A model generated the notes under the pieces. It was given only the letters and a program-made list of their open reading frames with translations, was not told the DNA's origin and searched no databases. This document shows positions 1-9,357 of a stretch of 64,000 bases of DNA, one piece after another. The stretch spans positions 124,001 through 188,000 of the forward strand of contig CAYWOR010000002.1 of the NCBI GenBank assembly GCA_964459995.1, in the 5' to 3' direction. The DNA is from CAZSHG01 sp964459995 (GTDB lineage: Bacteria > UBP14 > UBA6098). The position numbers and the translations under genes were made by a program. How positions within the stretch are numbered: the first letter of the stretch is position 1; each line of letters starts with the position of its first letter.

Positions 1-2
1 CA

Positions 3-554
3 AGAAAAAGCTTCATAATCCCGGAGAAGTTCGTCTTTAGCCCCTCGCCCGAAACATGGAACGTCGAGCAAGAATTCCCTTACATCCAATATTTTTTGAC
101 GAAATCGGATAAAGACCTATACAATGCCCTCACCGATGACGGCAAGCGCGAATTTATTCGTAGATTTTGGGAAGAACGCGACACATTGAACGACATCGCT
201 GAAAACGTCTTCAGGCGCGATGTCATCGGAAGATGGCATGTAGCAAACTCGGCTTTCGACGAAAGCGGCGGTATCGAATTAAATGGTTGGAAAACTGAGC
301 GCGGTAGAGTATATATTAAGTTTGGCGAGCCGAATTCAATTGAACGTAAACCGATCGAGATGGAAACAAACCCATATGAGATTTGGGAATACTTCGATTT
401 GGAAGGCGGCGTGATATTCGTTTTCGCGGACATCCGCGGGATAAATAGCTGGCGGCTCGTTCATTCGACTTCCTCCGGCGAATACTACGATCCGAATTGG
501 TTGGAAAGGCTCAAAAACCCGCAGAGCACAATTCGTTCGACTACGAACGAGTAG
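3..554 (+). CDS. GWxTD domain-containing protein, 5' part missing
   Basis: The reading frame is open from the window edge, so the true start lies upstream. An internal TTG at 96 is not convincing because coding sequence continues before it. The visible 183 residues carry the signature of the GWxTD family: a run with FIRRFWEERD, then a GWKTERGRVYIKFGEP block where Gly-Trp-x-Thr-x-x-Gly is followed by an aromatic-rich segment (YEIWEYF) typical of the C-terminal domain. Family members are secreted or periplasmic proteins of unknown function, found mostly in FCB and related candidate phyla. It ends 28 bases before the TPR protein and is probably in the same operon. The family call is firm; the function is not known. 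Confidence 0.8.
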   Translation, partial: RKSFIIPEKFVFSPSPETWNVEQEFPYIQYFLTKSDKDLYNALTDDGKREFIRRFWEERDTLNDIAENVFRRDVIGRWHVANSAFDESGGIELNGWKTERGRVYIKFGEPNSIERKPIEMETNPYEIWEYFDLEGGVIFVFADIRGINSWRLVHSTSSGEYYDPNWLERLKNPQSTIRSTTNE

Positions 555-582
555 TTGTTAGCCATCGAAGGGATGGTGGAAT

Positions 583-2769
583 ATGGAACCCAGCGAAGTA
601 ATTACAAAAAACAGGCCGTATATCGAGAAAGACCCCGGCGACCCACGTTTTGCGAGGGTTGGCGAGGCTTTTTTAGAAATGGGCGATTTGAAAAATGCCC
701 TCGCCGTTCTCACACGTGGGGTTAAGGCGAATCCGAGATACCCAACCGGCCAGCTAATCCTCGCCCATGGCCTAAGACAGGCGGGGTATCTTCCGCAAGC
801 GAAGGAGCGTCTTAAGGTCGTTCTACGCCTCGATTCATCGAATATTGCGGCTTTGTGGCAATTAGCCTCGATCGCTTTCGAAGAGGGCGAAGATGATGAG
901 GGCATCAGGAATTTAAAAAAAATAATGCTGATAAACCCCTATCTTCCCGAGGCTCGCAACGAGCTTAAAAACCGCACCGGCAAAGAATTCGGCCCCCCTC
1001 AACCGCCGAAACCGAAAATCGAGCCGCAACTCCCTGTCCCAACCGCACAGGAAGGCCCGATTGTTATCAAAAAGGACAAAGAGGAATTCGAAAACGACCT
1101 CGAAGAGATTCAAGAGGTTGCTGTTGCCGCCACGGAGCAAGCATCGGCAGTTATTCGGGAAGAACCCGCCGAACCCGAACCGGAAATTCATACTGAGGAA
1201 TCCAAACCGGCAGAATCGGAAGAATTCGAGGAGCTATTTGAGATGGATGTCTCCGAAATGGAGGTTGTCGAAGAAGCGCCGAAAACCGAGCATGCGCCAA
1301 TCGCGGAAGAATCTTCGAGTTTGAACGAGTTCGAAAAACAGCCAACCAATGCTCCGTCTGTCGAAACAGCTCCCCAAAAAATTGAAGAACCCACAGCAAG
1401 CGCTGAAAAAGTTGTTGCCGAAGCTCGAAGCGAGACACCAAAAGAAGAGACTCCGCCCAAAATCGATGAAGAAAAGCCTATCTGGGCTGTCGAATCGAAG
1501 GACGCGGAAGAAGAGTTTCTAAAAGGCGCAGAAATTATTATCTCCGAGAATGCGGTTCTTTTCGAGGAGACAAAAGATGAAGAGCCTCTCCACAAAGATG
1601 AAGAAGACTTAGTCGATTTCGGCTCATTGTCTAAGAAAAGAGAACCAAAAACGGAGAATATCCCCTCGCCAGAAAGCTCAGAAGAAGCTTCTGAAGTTGT
1701 TTTCGACGAAACCTTTACTCCGGATTTCAGCGAAAAACCCTCTGTTGCAGAAAGCCGTCAGGAAGCTGAGATTATCGATGAAAGCTTGCCGGACACCCAA
1801 CAGGAGGAGGTTATCGAGGTTTCAAGCCCCGAGGAACTGGCGAGGCTTATCGCCGGCGCAGAAAATCTTGTTGAGACCGCCGAGACAGAAGAGCAAGAAG
1901 CGGTCTCGGAAGAGCCAATCGAAGAGGATTTTTCAGCCAAGCCTGACGACCCCGATACCGAATTCCCGGATTTCTTCGGCGAAGAGCCTGTGGAAATTGA
2001 AAACACCGAAGATATTTTCGTTGACGATACTGAAACACTCTTTTCTGATGAAAAGCAACCCCAGAAAATTGAAGAACCATTGCCCGAAAATATTGCCGAG
2101 AATCCTTCGGAAGTTGAAACTGTTCAACCCGAACCTCAAAATGACGAACTTGACCTGTCCGAATTTGAAGAATTAGTCTTGGACGATGCTGGAGAGCCTT
2201 CAGAAATAGGAATATCGGAATTTGCAGATTTAGAGGTTGAAGAAAAAACCGACACAACCGAAAATCCCGAAATTGAAGAAATCGAAATAGAGGAAAGAAC
2301 CCTCTCTGCCAAACAACCTGACGACGAAGAAAAAATAAACGGGCTAATAACTCACAACAGTTTCGAAGCGTCTTCCGATGTAGAAAAAGAACAGATAGCT
2401 GGAATTATTAAAAGCGGCGAGTTTAAACGCCCCGAGGTCCTCGATGACAGCATCGAAGGGCTTCTCGCACGTGAGGAATTCGTGCCGGAAATCGTCGAAA
2501 CCGATTTCGAAAAAATCGAAGGATTGGATGTAAATAGGGAGTTTGTGCCGGATTCACAAGATCGACCGGAACCCGAGGAACAGGAAGACGAACCGGAGCC
2601 AGAGCTTTACACTGTAACTATGGCCGAAATATACGCCGCGCAGGGGCAAATCGAAAATGCTGTTTGGATTTACGACAAAATTCTCGAAAGAACCGATATC
2701 GAAGAGGACAGAGCGCGAATCGAACAGAGAGTGGCGCACCTGAAAAAGAGCCTCGAAGGCGGGGCGTAG
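583..2769 (+). CDS. TPR protein with a long acidic linker
   Basis: 728 residues. Residues 1-130 contain three TPR-like helical repeats (FLEMGDLKNALAVLTRGVKA, then a repeat ending VVLRLDSSN, then ASIAFEEGEDDEGIRNLKKI). Residues 140-660 are a very acidic Glu/Pro-rich stretch of low complexity, likely disordered. Residues 670-728 form a last TPR-like hairpin (AEIYAAQGQIENAVWIYDKI). No signal peptide or membrane segment is seen, so it should be cytoplasmic. The ATG has a GGTGGA box 7 bases upstream. Its stop codon directly abuts the dus TTG. It probably acts as a protein-protein scaffold; the partner cannot be read from the sequence. Near residues 625-655 a short motif (EFVPE/EFVPD) occurs twice. 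Confidence 0.75.
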   Translation: MEPSEVITKNRPYIEKDPGDPRFARVGEAFLEMGDLKNALAVLTRGVKANPRYPTGQLILAHGLRQAGYLPQAKERLKVVLRLDSSNIAALWQLASIAFEEGEDDEGIRNLKKIMLINPYLPEARNELKNRTGKEFGPPQPPKPKIEPQLPVPTAQEGPIVIKKDKEEFENDLEEIQEVAVAATEQASAVIREEPAEPEPEIHTEESKPAESEEFEELFEMDVSEMEVVEEAPKTEHAPIAEESSSLNEFEKQPTNAPSVETAPQKIEEPTASAEKVVAEARSETPKEETPPKIDEEKPIWAVESKDAEEEFLKGAEIIISENAVLFEETKDEEPLHKDEEDLVDFGSLSKKREPKTENIPSPESSEEASEVVFDETFTPDFSEKPSVAESRQEAEIIDESLPDTQQEEVIEVSSPEELARLIAGAENLVETAETEEQEAVSEEPIEEDFSAKPDDPDTEFPDFFGEEPVEIENTEDIFVDDTETLFSDEKQPQKIEEPLPENIAENPSEVETVQPEPQNDELDLSEFEELVLDDAGEPSEIGISEFADLEVEEKTDTTENPEIEEIEIEERTLSAKQPDDEEKINGLITHNSFEASSDVEKEQIAGIIKSGEFKRPEVLDDSIEGLLAREEFVPEIVETDFEKIEGLDVNREFVPDSQDRPEPEEQEDEPEPELYTVTMAEIYAAQGQIENAVWIYDKILERTDIEEDRARIEQRVAHLKKSLEGGA

Positions 2770-3774
2770 TTGCCTTTCGATTTTGGAAATAGGACTTTGG
2801 CGGCGCCGCTTGCGGGTGTCTCAAATTCCGTTTACCGCCGATGGGCGCGAAGATTCGGCGCGGATATTGTTTTTACAGAGATGGTATCTGCCGAAGGCCT
2901 TCGCAGAAACGACCGCAAAACTCATAACTTGTTGCACTACACTGAATTCGAGCGCCCCATTTTCGCGCAGATATTCGATGATTCGCCCGAAGCTTTATTC
3001 GACGCCGCTAAAATTGTCGAGGATCTCGGTTTCGACGGCATCGATGTGAATCTGGGGTGTCCGGCGAAGAAAGTCGTAAGCAAAGGTGCCGGCGCGGCGC
3101 TTCTGAGGGATGTTCCAAAAGCCGTCGAAGCGGTCGAGAGCGTTGCGAAGGCGGTTCGGATTCCAGTCTCTGCTAAGATGCGATCCGGATGGTCTGAAGG
3201 CGACGAGTCAGCCTTAGAGATAATCGAAGCGCTTAACCCTATGGATTTGGCATTTGTTACGCTTCACCCGAGAAGCAGGGAGATGATGTTCCGCGGAAAG
3301 GCCGACTGGAGATTAATTTCACGCGCGGTGGAAATGGCAAAGATGCCTGTGGTGGGCAACGGAGACATATTATCCGCTTCGGATGCCATGAATATGGTGT
3401 CGCAAACAAGTTGCGCCGCCGTAATGATAGGCCGTGGTAGCATGGGTAATCCTTGGATTTTCAGGGACATCTCCTCAGCGCTTGCAGGCACTACAGCGCC
3501 GCCTCGACCTTCAAATTCGCAGATAGTGAGAGCCTGCAGGGAATATGTCGAGGAATTGGTCGATCATTTTGGAGCTTATACCGGATCGAATCTGGCAAAA
3601 AAGCACATAGTATGGTTCACATCCGGGTTACCAATGGCGAAAAGCCTTCGTATAGAGGTTTTCAATGCAACTTCCGCGAAGGAAACTCTCGATGCAATTG
3701 ATGCTTATAGAGTTTTTATAGAACAAAATTATGAAAATTCTGTCAATTTAACAAAGGCGGTCAAATGCCTATAG
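2770..3774 (+). CDS. dus: tRNA-dihydrouridine synthase
   Basis: 334 residues, the usual size of the Dus family. These FMN enzymes use NADPH to reduce specific uridines in tRNA. The N-terminus has the FMN-binding LAAPLAGVSNSVYRR segment, and the catalytic cysteine is Cys97 in DVNLGCPAKK. The barrel continues with KMRSGW, HPRSR, and PVVGNGDI at the phosphate-binding end. The only start that includes the family N-terminus is the TTG immediately after the upstream stop codon. It overlaps pyrK by 10 bases. Whether it is DusA, B or C type cannot be decided; the sequence looks closest to bacterial DusB. Confidence 0.93.
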   Translation: MPFDFGNRTLAAPLAGVSNSVYRRWARRFGADIVFTEMVSAEGLRRNDRKTHNLLHYTEFERPIFAQIFDDSPEALFDAAKIVEDLGFDGIDVNLGCPAKKVVSKGAGAALLRDVPKAVEAVESVAKAVRIPVSAKMRSGWSEGDESALEIIEALNPMDLAFVTLHPRSREMMFRGKADWRLISRAVEMAKMPVVGNGDILSASDAMNMVSQTSCAAVMIGRGSMGNPWIFRDISSALAGTTAPPRPSNSQIVRACREYVEELVDHFGAYTGSNLAKKHIVWFTSGLPMAKSLRIEVFNATSAKETLDAIDAYRVFIEQNYENSVNLTKAVKCL

Positions 3775-4520
3775 AATCAATCGGGGAGATAACGGCGGTT
3801 CAGCAAATAGCCGATATGACTTTTAGAGTAGTCGCTCAATGTCCGGATATCGCAAAAACTGCGATTCCAGGGCAATTCGCCATGCTCGGTTTCGAATCGC
3901 CGCTGTTCGATCCCTTTTTGCGTCGTCCGATGTCTTTCGCGAACTCGGAATTCGGGCGCGTGGAATTTATTATTCGTGTCGTCGGCTGGGGAAGCGCTCT
4001 TTTGGCAGATTTGAAACCGGGAGAGAGAATTCCAATCCTCGGACCTTTGGGCAATGGTTTCCCTGAACCCATCGACAAGGCGATTTTAGTCGCCGGAGGC
4101 ACCGGTATCGCGCCTTTGGCTTTCGCGGCAGGGCGATGGAAAAAGACGGTTATAATATACGGCGAACGCACCCAAGATAACATCTGCACCCTTCACAACG
4201 GCATCTGCGAGAAAATTATCGCCACCGAGGACGGCTCCGTAGGACAGCAGGGATTGGCAACAGATTTCCTCGAAAACGAGCTGAAAAAGGGCATCGCCAA
4301 GGTTTACACCTGCGGTCCGATGCCTATGATGAGACACGTTGCGGAAATTGCATCCGAATACGGCACCGAGTGCTTCGTTTCGATGGAGGCCAAGATGGCA
4401 TGCGGAATAGGCGCTTGCGCAGGATGCGTTATCGAAACAAAAACCGGCTATAAAAAGGTCTGCTCGGAAGGCCCAGTGTTCGAGGCTTCCGAGATAATCT
4501 GGGAGGCTCTCGATGATTGA
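3765..4520 (+). CDS. pyrK: Dihydroorotate dehydrogenase electron transfer subunit
   Basis: 251 residues. It is the FAD/[2Fe-2S] partner of type 1B dihydroorotate dehydrogenase, passing electrons from dihydroorotate to NAD+. Visible signatures are the flavin-binding LRRPMS (53-58), LGNGF (95-99), the nucleotide-binding GGTGIAPL (111-118), CGPMPMM (193-199), and four cysteines for the iron-sulfur cluster (C223, C228, C231, C243). An AAAGGCGG box precedes the ATG, which lies inside the end of dus. It overlaps pyrD by 8 bases, as expected for a heterotetramer pair made in equal amounts. Confidence 0.95.
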   Translation: MPIESIGEITAVQQIADMTFRVVAQCPDIAKTAIPGQFAMLGFESPLFDPFLRRPMSFANSEFGRVEFIIRVVGWGSALLADLKPGERIPILGPLGNGFPEPIDKAILVAGGTGIAPLAFAAGRWKKTVIIYGERTQDNICTLHNGICEKIIATEDGSVGQQGLATDFLENELKKGIAKVYTCGPMPMMRHVAEIASEYGTECFVSMEAKMACGIGACAGCVIETKTGYKKVCSEGPVFEASEIIWEALDD

Positions 4521-5427
4521 CCTCAGCGTGAAAATCGGATCGCTCAACCTAAAAAATCCGGTGATGACGGCCAGCGGATGTTTCGGCGTGGGCAGGGAAT
4601 ATTCGCAGTTATACGATGTTTCGCTCCTCGGCGGCATCGTTACAAAAACTGTTACCCTAAAACCGAGAACCGGCAATAAACCGCCTCGCCTATGGGAAAC
4701 TCCCGCGGGAATGCTAAATTCCATCGGACTCGCAAATCCCGGAGTGAAAGGATTCATCGAGAAAGAAATCCCCTTCCTCGAAGCGCTGGACACCTTGCGC
4801 GTTGTGAGCGTCGCCGGTCAAACAATCGAAGAATACGCGAAAGTAATCGAGAAACTTGACAAACAAAGCGCTGTGGATGCTTTCGAGCTGAATGTCAGCT
4901 GTCCGAATGTCGAAAAAGGAATCGCTTTTGGGACAGAACCGGAAGTCGTGGCCGAGCTGGTAAAAAGGTGCCGCGAATCCACTTCCAAACCGATTTGGGT
5001 CAAACTGACCCCGAACGTAACAGACATTACAGCCCCCGGCAAAGCCGCAATAGAAGCCGGTGCGGAGGCATTGACCGCAATCAACACGGTTCAGGGGATG
5101 GAAGTGGATGTCGAATCTTGTAAGCCTATGATAGGCAATGTAATGGCTGGCCTCTCCGGGCCGGCGATACACCCAATCGCAATGGCGAAGGTCTATCAAT
5201 TGAAGCGCGCGCTTCCAAAAGCCCATATTATCGGTGTTGGAGGGATTGCCTCGTCGAGAGATGCCATAGCAATAATGATTGCCGGCGCGAATGCAATTCA
5301 AATCGGATCGGGGCAGTTTCCAAATCCACTTCTGCCGCTTTACATCCTCGAAAGCCTCGAAGGATACTGTATTGCGAAAGAATATGATAGCATTACCGAA
5401 ATAACAAATAGCATTGTTATCGAATAA
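4513..5427 (+). CDS. pyrD: Dihydroorotate dehydrogenase B catalytic subunit
   Basis: 304 residues. It oxidises dihydroorotate to orotate in pyrimidine synthesis, with FMN in a TIM barrel. The active-site base is a cysteine, which marks class 1 enzymes: Cys130 in ELNVSCPN. Other family marks are ASGCFGVGREY (20-30), NSIGLANPG (69-77), the VKLTPNV strand and the GVGGIASSRDA phosphate loop. Overlap with pyrK confirms the NAD-linked 1B type. No other pyr genes lie beside it; pyrG is 15 kb away. Confidence 0.95.
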   Translation: MIDLSVKIGSLNLKNPVMTASGCFGVGREYSQLYDVSLLGGIVTKTVTLKPRTGNKPPRLWETPAGMLNSIGLANPGVKGFIEKEIPFLEALDTLRVVSVAGQTIEEYAKVIEKLDKQSAVDAFELNVSCPNVEKGIAFGTEPEVVAELVKRCRESTSKPIWVKLTPNVTDITAPGKAAIEAGAEALTAINTVQGMEVDVESCKPMIGNVMAGLSGPAIHPIAMAKVYQLKRALPKAHIIGVGGIASSRDAIAIMIAGANAIQIGSGQFPNPLLPLYILESLEGYCIAKEYDSITEITNSIVIE

Positions 5428-5434
5428 ATTGAAA

Positions 5435-5845
5435 ATGCGGCATTTCATAACTCTTTCCGCACTCATCGCGATTCTAATGGCCTTCGGATGCGCCTCTGCA
5501 CCGAGATATGTCGCGAGACGCGCCGTCAAAGGCAAACCGGGGCAGTTCACTTTCAAAGAGCAGGTCGGAATGGCAAGCTATTACGGCGCGGAATTTCACG
5601 GCAGACCCACTGCAAGTGGCGAAATCTTCGACATGAACGCCCTAACATGCGCCCATAGAACCCTTCCCTTGGGAACCAAAGTTCGTGTTACGAATCTCGA
5701 AAACGGAAAAAGTGTGATCCTAAAAGTGAACGACAGAGGCCCTTTCGTGGACGGAAGAATCGTCGATTTATCCCGCGGAGCCGCAGAAAAGCTGGAGATG
5801 ATCCAATCCGGAATCAGTATCGTGAAAATCGAGGTTATCAAATAA
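5435..5845 (+). CDS. rlpA: RlpA-like lipoprotein (double-psi beta-barrel)
   Basis: About 136 residues from the ATG at 5435. A TTG at 5414 would overlap pyrD and add a poor N-terminus, so the ATG is preferred. The signal sequence ends in an acceptable lipobox (AFGC), so it is probably a lipoprotein. The mature part is one DPBB domain with the family core GMASYYGAEFHGRPTASGE, LPLGTKVRVTN and VNDRGPF...RIVDLSRGAA. RlpA proteins bind or cleave denuded peptidoglycan glycan strands at septa. The SPOR domain found in E. coli RlpA is absent, as in many short homologues. Confidence 0.9.
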   Translation: MRHFITLSALIAILMAFGCASAPRYVARRAVKGKPGQFTFKEQVGMASYYGAEFHGRPTASGEIFDMNALTCAHRTLPLGTKVRVTNLENGKSVILKVNDRGPFVDGRIVDLSRGAAEKLEMIQSGISIVKIEVIK

Positions 5846-5956
5846 TTTGAAATCAAAACGAGAAAATATAAAAAACCTTTTGATTTTTTCTTTTTTACAA
5901 CTAATATTGAAATTTGTATTAAAGGGTCGCGAAAGTTCATTGAAGTTATAAATGGC

Positions 5957-5985
5957 TTGCGTTCAGCTTTTTTATTATCTATATT
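5957..5985 (+). promoter_or_regulatory. Sigma-70 type promoter for the PorV/OmpA-like gene
   Basis: TTGCGT (5957-5962), a 17-base spacer, TATATT (5980-5985). The transcript start would fall near 5992, giving a leader of about 68 bases before the ATG at 6060. The rest of the 214-base gap 5846-6059 is AT-rich and shows no clear hairpin terminator for rlpA. Confidence 0.6.
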
Positions 5986-6059
5986 ATTATGACAATTGGC
6001 TTCATTGAGAAATATTTACCCGATTGAAGTAAACATTTCCCAACTGCGGAGGAAGTGAT

Positions 6060-9000
6060 ATGAATAAGATGCGCACGTTTTTCGTCCTTCTAACGATTCT
6101 ATTGGCGGCGACGGTTTTCGCGCAGGACATCGAGGATAACATGGGCGCTCGCCCCCTCGGTCTTGGACGCGCTTTCGTCGGTATCGCCGATGACGGCAAC
6201 GCGCCGTTATGGAACCCAGCCGGAATGAGCTTCTACAAAGAACGTATCGTCAGCGGTATGTTCTCGAGGCTATACTGGGGCATCGATAACGACGCCATCG
6301 GTGAGGGGCAACTCGGTTATGTCCACCATTTCAGAAAGAGCGGAGATGTAGGTATTAACGCCGTTATGCTCTTTTCGAATCTCTGGCAGGAAACCCGTAT
6401 CACGGCGAGCTATTCGCACAACATCGGACGCCACCTGAGCCTCGGTGTCAACGGAAGACTCCTCAGAAACGAGGTTCTTCAGAATAACATCACATACTCG
6501 GATCAGCCCGGGGCCTCTGATCACGGCATTATCAACCCGATTAACGACCCCTTCTTCGCCAATCACGGCTGGAACAAGATGGGATTCACCGGCGATGTAG
6601 GCCTTATGTATAGGCCTAACCGCCAGCTTGCTGTCGGACTTATGGCGGCAAATCTCACTCAGCCGGACATGAGTTTCGCGGGAATCGGCGAGACCGGTCA
6701 GATACCGATGAGCATCCGCGCCGGAGCAAGCTATTGGATCCACGATCAGATTCTTCCGGCGATGGACATCCAATATCTGATGAAAGAGGTCAACGGCGGC
6801 AATCAGATTCATCACTACAACGGCCTCGAATGGTGGTTCACCGGCAAAATGATGGCGCTTCGCGCGGGATACAACGCCAGCCTCGGCGGCGAGGGATACG
6901 ATCCGACAGAATTAGCCTTCGGATTCACATACCGTAGCAAAAAAGCGCTCGATCTTCAGGTCGATTACGCCTTTATCTACCCGCTTTCGGAAGTTCGCGA
7001 AACCGGCGCTACGAGCCACAAAATCTCCGCAAGCCTTCGCTTCCTCCCACCGCCCGAGAAACTATATGACTTGGCTCTCAGAAGCACTAAAATGACGATC
7101 TACCCCCGCGACGCCCAAATCGGCGAGACGATTACAATCACTGCGGTGGTTGAAAACCTCGGCGAGCGTGCGGTAAATAGCTACAACGTTAGCCTTTACT
7201 ATCAGGATAAAGACCACGGCTGGACACGCGCGACGAAACATGTTACGGTTGACGAGAAACTCGAAATCGGCGCCGAAAAGAAGATCGAATTCAAGTGGAT
7301 CGCTCCCGACCGCGGTCATTATCAGCTTTTCGCCACTGTCGATGACGACGGCACCATGCTTCCGGCTATCAGAGGCCAAATCGACGAAATCGACGAGGAA
7401 AACAACACCGGCGCTATCGAAGTGGACGTTTTCGGACTCCCAAAGGGAACTATCGCTCCCGTGGAAAACACCCTCGAAATCAGCCAGGTTACACTCATCC
7501 GCGAAGAAGAACCGGTTATCCCGATTTTCTTCTTTAATCCCGGCGAAGACAGAGTCGAAGAAAGATTCCATAGGCTTCAGGAGATTCTCGGCGCAAGGCT
7601 TCGCGATAACCCAGACATCGATATCGATCTTTACGGATTCTACGATCCCGAATCCGACGGCGTTACCCCCGCTTTGGGCGACCGCCTCGCGGAAAACCGT
7701 GCAAAAGCTGTTAGAAGCGTTTTCATGCGTTTCGAGCAGATTGCCTCAGAAAGAATCCATGTTATAGACCCGCTCAAATATGACGCAAGCCGTTCGAGAG
7801 CCGGTTTGCCGACCGAACATCAACCGCAGGATGTTCCTTTGGCGATGGCTGAGAACCGTCGTGTGCAAATGGTTACCCGTGTCCGCGGTTTCGAGGAATG
7901 GAAGCCGGTCATTTTCTTCGACAAATCTTCCGATAGAGTCGAAGCCACAAGCCTTAGCGAACTTAGAACCCGTGCGGCTCAGATAAAAGAAATCATGGGT
8001 CGCAACCCCGAGGTCATATTCCAGATGGAAGGTTTCGTTAGTTCGGGCGAGGTCGCTAACCGTGCCAAAGAAGTCGATCTCTCCTTCGACAGAGCATTTA
8101 GGGTCAAACAGAGACTCAGCGAAATTCTCGGCGACGATTTCGTCCAGAAATACGGCAAGCAGTTGTTCATCAGAGGCAACACCGACACCTACGCCGACCG
8201 CGGTAAGGTCGAGGTCGCTATCGATGGCGAAGGCCTCATCTACAGGCCTCTCGAGGGCAGAATGGCCGCGAAAGGCTACGAACTGAATCACGATCAAACC
8301 AACTTTGTCCATATCACAAGCGATGTCGAAGCCGGTGTCGATACCTACACCGTTTCTATCGTTGACAGCGAAGGCAAGATTTTCCGCGTTCTCTCCGCAG
8401 GCACCGGAAGCATCCCCTCCGGAGCGCCGTGGGACTGGAAAGACGCCGAGGGCAACCTCATCAGCCCGGATCAAGAATATTTCTGCAAACTCGAAATCAA
8501 AGACAGGCTTGGACAGACCTTCACAACCGTTTCCGAACCTATCGCGGTTAATGTCTCCAAAAGACAGCAACAGCTGGAAACACTCGTTATCGTCCAGTTC
8601 TCATTCGACGAGAAAATTTCGGAATCCGGTTTCCTCGAGAGCAGAGTCGAATATGTCGCACGGAAATTTATCCAGAAAGCCCTCGAACCGAAAAAGAGCC
8701 TTACCGCAGTGGTTTCCGGTCATACCGACGTTATCGGCATGGAACACCGCAACAGAGAGCTTTCAATAGACCGTGCGAGGAAGGAAGAAGAAAATCTTCG
8801 CCGCTACCTCATCTATCTCCTCGGTCTCGGCGATAATAACGAACTGAACGCCTGGCTGAGATCGCACAACACGACCCTCACCTATCAGGGCTACTCAAAT
8901 AGAGAACCCTATGAAATCACAAAATGGGTCAACAATGAATTGGTCGAAGAGACAATCGGTAATAACGAAATGCCCGAAGGCAGGACGGTTAACCGCCGCG

Positions 9001-9074
9001 TTGTAATCGATTTTATAATGGAGAAGGAAGGAAAGCCGGAAGAAGGCGTTCCCCCGCAGTCTCTCGCCGAATAA
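6060..9074 (+). CDS. PorV-like barrel fused to CARDB and OmpA-like domains
   Basis: 1004 residues with a clear signal peptide (cleavage after VFAQ) and a GGAGGAAG ribosome site. Residues 20-330 resemble the PorV/PorQ/UPF0164 outer-membrane barrel group (GARPLGLGRAFVGIADDGNA...WNPAGM). Residues 340-450 look like a CARDB adhesion-type domain (IGETITITAVVENLGERAVN). Residues 490-620 and 630-750 hold two OmpA-like repeats, 760-860 a FlgD-like Ig fold, and 880-990 a third, best OmpA-like domain (VVSGHTDVIGMEHRNRELS...NRRVVIDFI) that should bind peptidoglycan. It is likely an abundant outer-membrane anchor linking barrel to cell wall. It is flanked by its own promoter and terminator. Domain borders are by eye. 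Confidence 0.75.
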   Translation: MNKMRTFFVLLTILLAATVFAQDIEDNMGARPLGLGRAFVGIADDGNAPLWNPAGMSFYKERIVSGMFSRLYWGIDNDAIGEGQLGYVHHFRKSGDVGINAVMLFSNLWQETRITASYSHNIGRHLSLGVNGRLLRNEVLQNNITYSDQPGASDHGIINPINDPFFANHGWNKMGFTGDVGLMYRPNRQLAVGLMAANLTQPDMSFAGIGETGQIPMSIRAGASYWIHDQILPAMDIQYLMKEVNGGNQIHHYNGLEWWFTGKMMALRAGYNASLGGEGYDPTELAFGFTYRSKKALDLQVDYAFIYPLSEVRETGATSHKISASLRFLPPPEKLYDLALRSTKMTIYPRDAQIGETITITAVVENLGERAVNSYNVSLYYQDKDHGWTRATKHVTVDEKLEIGAEKKIEFKWIAPDRGHYQLFATVDDDGTMLPAIRGQIDEIDEENNTGAIEVDVFGLPKGTIAPVENTLEISQVTLIREEEPVIPIFFFNPGEDRVEERFHRLQEILGARLRDNPDIDIDLYGFYDPESDGVTPALGDRLAENRAKAVRSVFMRFEQIASERIHVIDPLKYDASRSRAGLPTEHQPQDVPLAMAENRRVQMVTRVRGFEEWKPVIFFDKSSDRVEATSLSELRTRAAQIKEIMGRNPEVIFQMEGFVSSGEVANRAKEVDLSFDRAFRVKQRLSEILGDDFVQKYGKQLFIRGNTDTYADRGKVEVAIDGEGLIYRPLEGRMAAKGYELNHDQTNFVHITSDVEAGVDTYTVSIVDSEGKIFRVLSAGTGSIPSGAPWDWKDAEGNLISPDQEYFCKLEIKDRLGQTFTTVSEPIAVNVSKRQQQLETLVIVQFSFDEKISESGFLESRVEYVARKFIQKALEPKKSLTAVVSGHTDVIGMEHRNRELSIDRARKEEENLRRYLIYLLGLGDNNELNAWLRSHNTTLTYQGYSNREPYEITKWVNNELVEETIGNNEMPEGRTVNRRVVIDFIMEKEGKPEEGVPPQSLAE

Positions 9075-9097
9075 AACCATCCCTTTGGGATTTTCGA

Positions 9098-9124
9098 AGC
9101 CCCCGAAATCGGGGGCTTTTTTTT
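9098..9124 (+). terminator. Rho-independent terminator after the PorV/OmpA-like gene
   Basis: Perfect 8-bp stem AGCCCCCG / CGGGGGCT with an AAAT loop, followed by eight T. Confidence 0.93.
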
Positions 9125-9234
9125 AATATTAATGTTCTTTTGATAAATTGTTATTGCGCTTTTCAGTTAGATTCATTAATTTGAAGGGTAGTGTAGTTGT
9201 GAAATAAGAACTCGAAGAAACCGTGATTTTATGC

Positions 9235-9263
9235 TTGACATGAACATCGTGGGTATTTAACTT
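9235..9263 (+). promoter_or_regulatory. Probable promoter of the giant surface-protein gene
   Basis: TTGACA (9235-9240), a 17-base spacer, and a weak -10 TAACTT (9258-9263). The leader would be about 90 bases and ends in a strong GGAGGG site before the ATG at 9358. No hairpin of note is seen in the leader. Confidence 0.45.
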
Positions 9264-9357
9264 ATTTCAACTTAATTTGATTGGGCAGGAGTATGCCCTC
9301 AAAAAAAGCAATAGAGTGAACAAGTATAACCCAAACAAAAGGAATGGAGGGTGCGTA

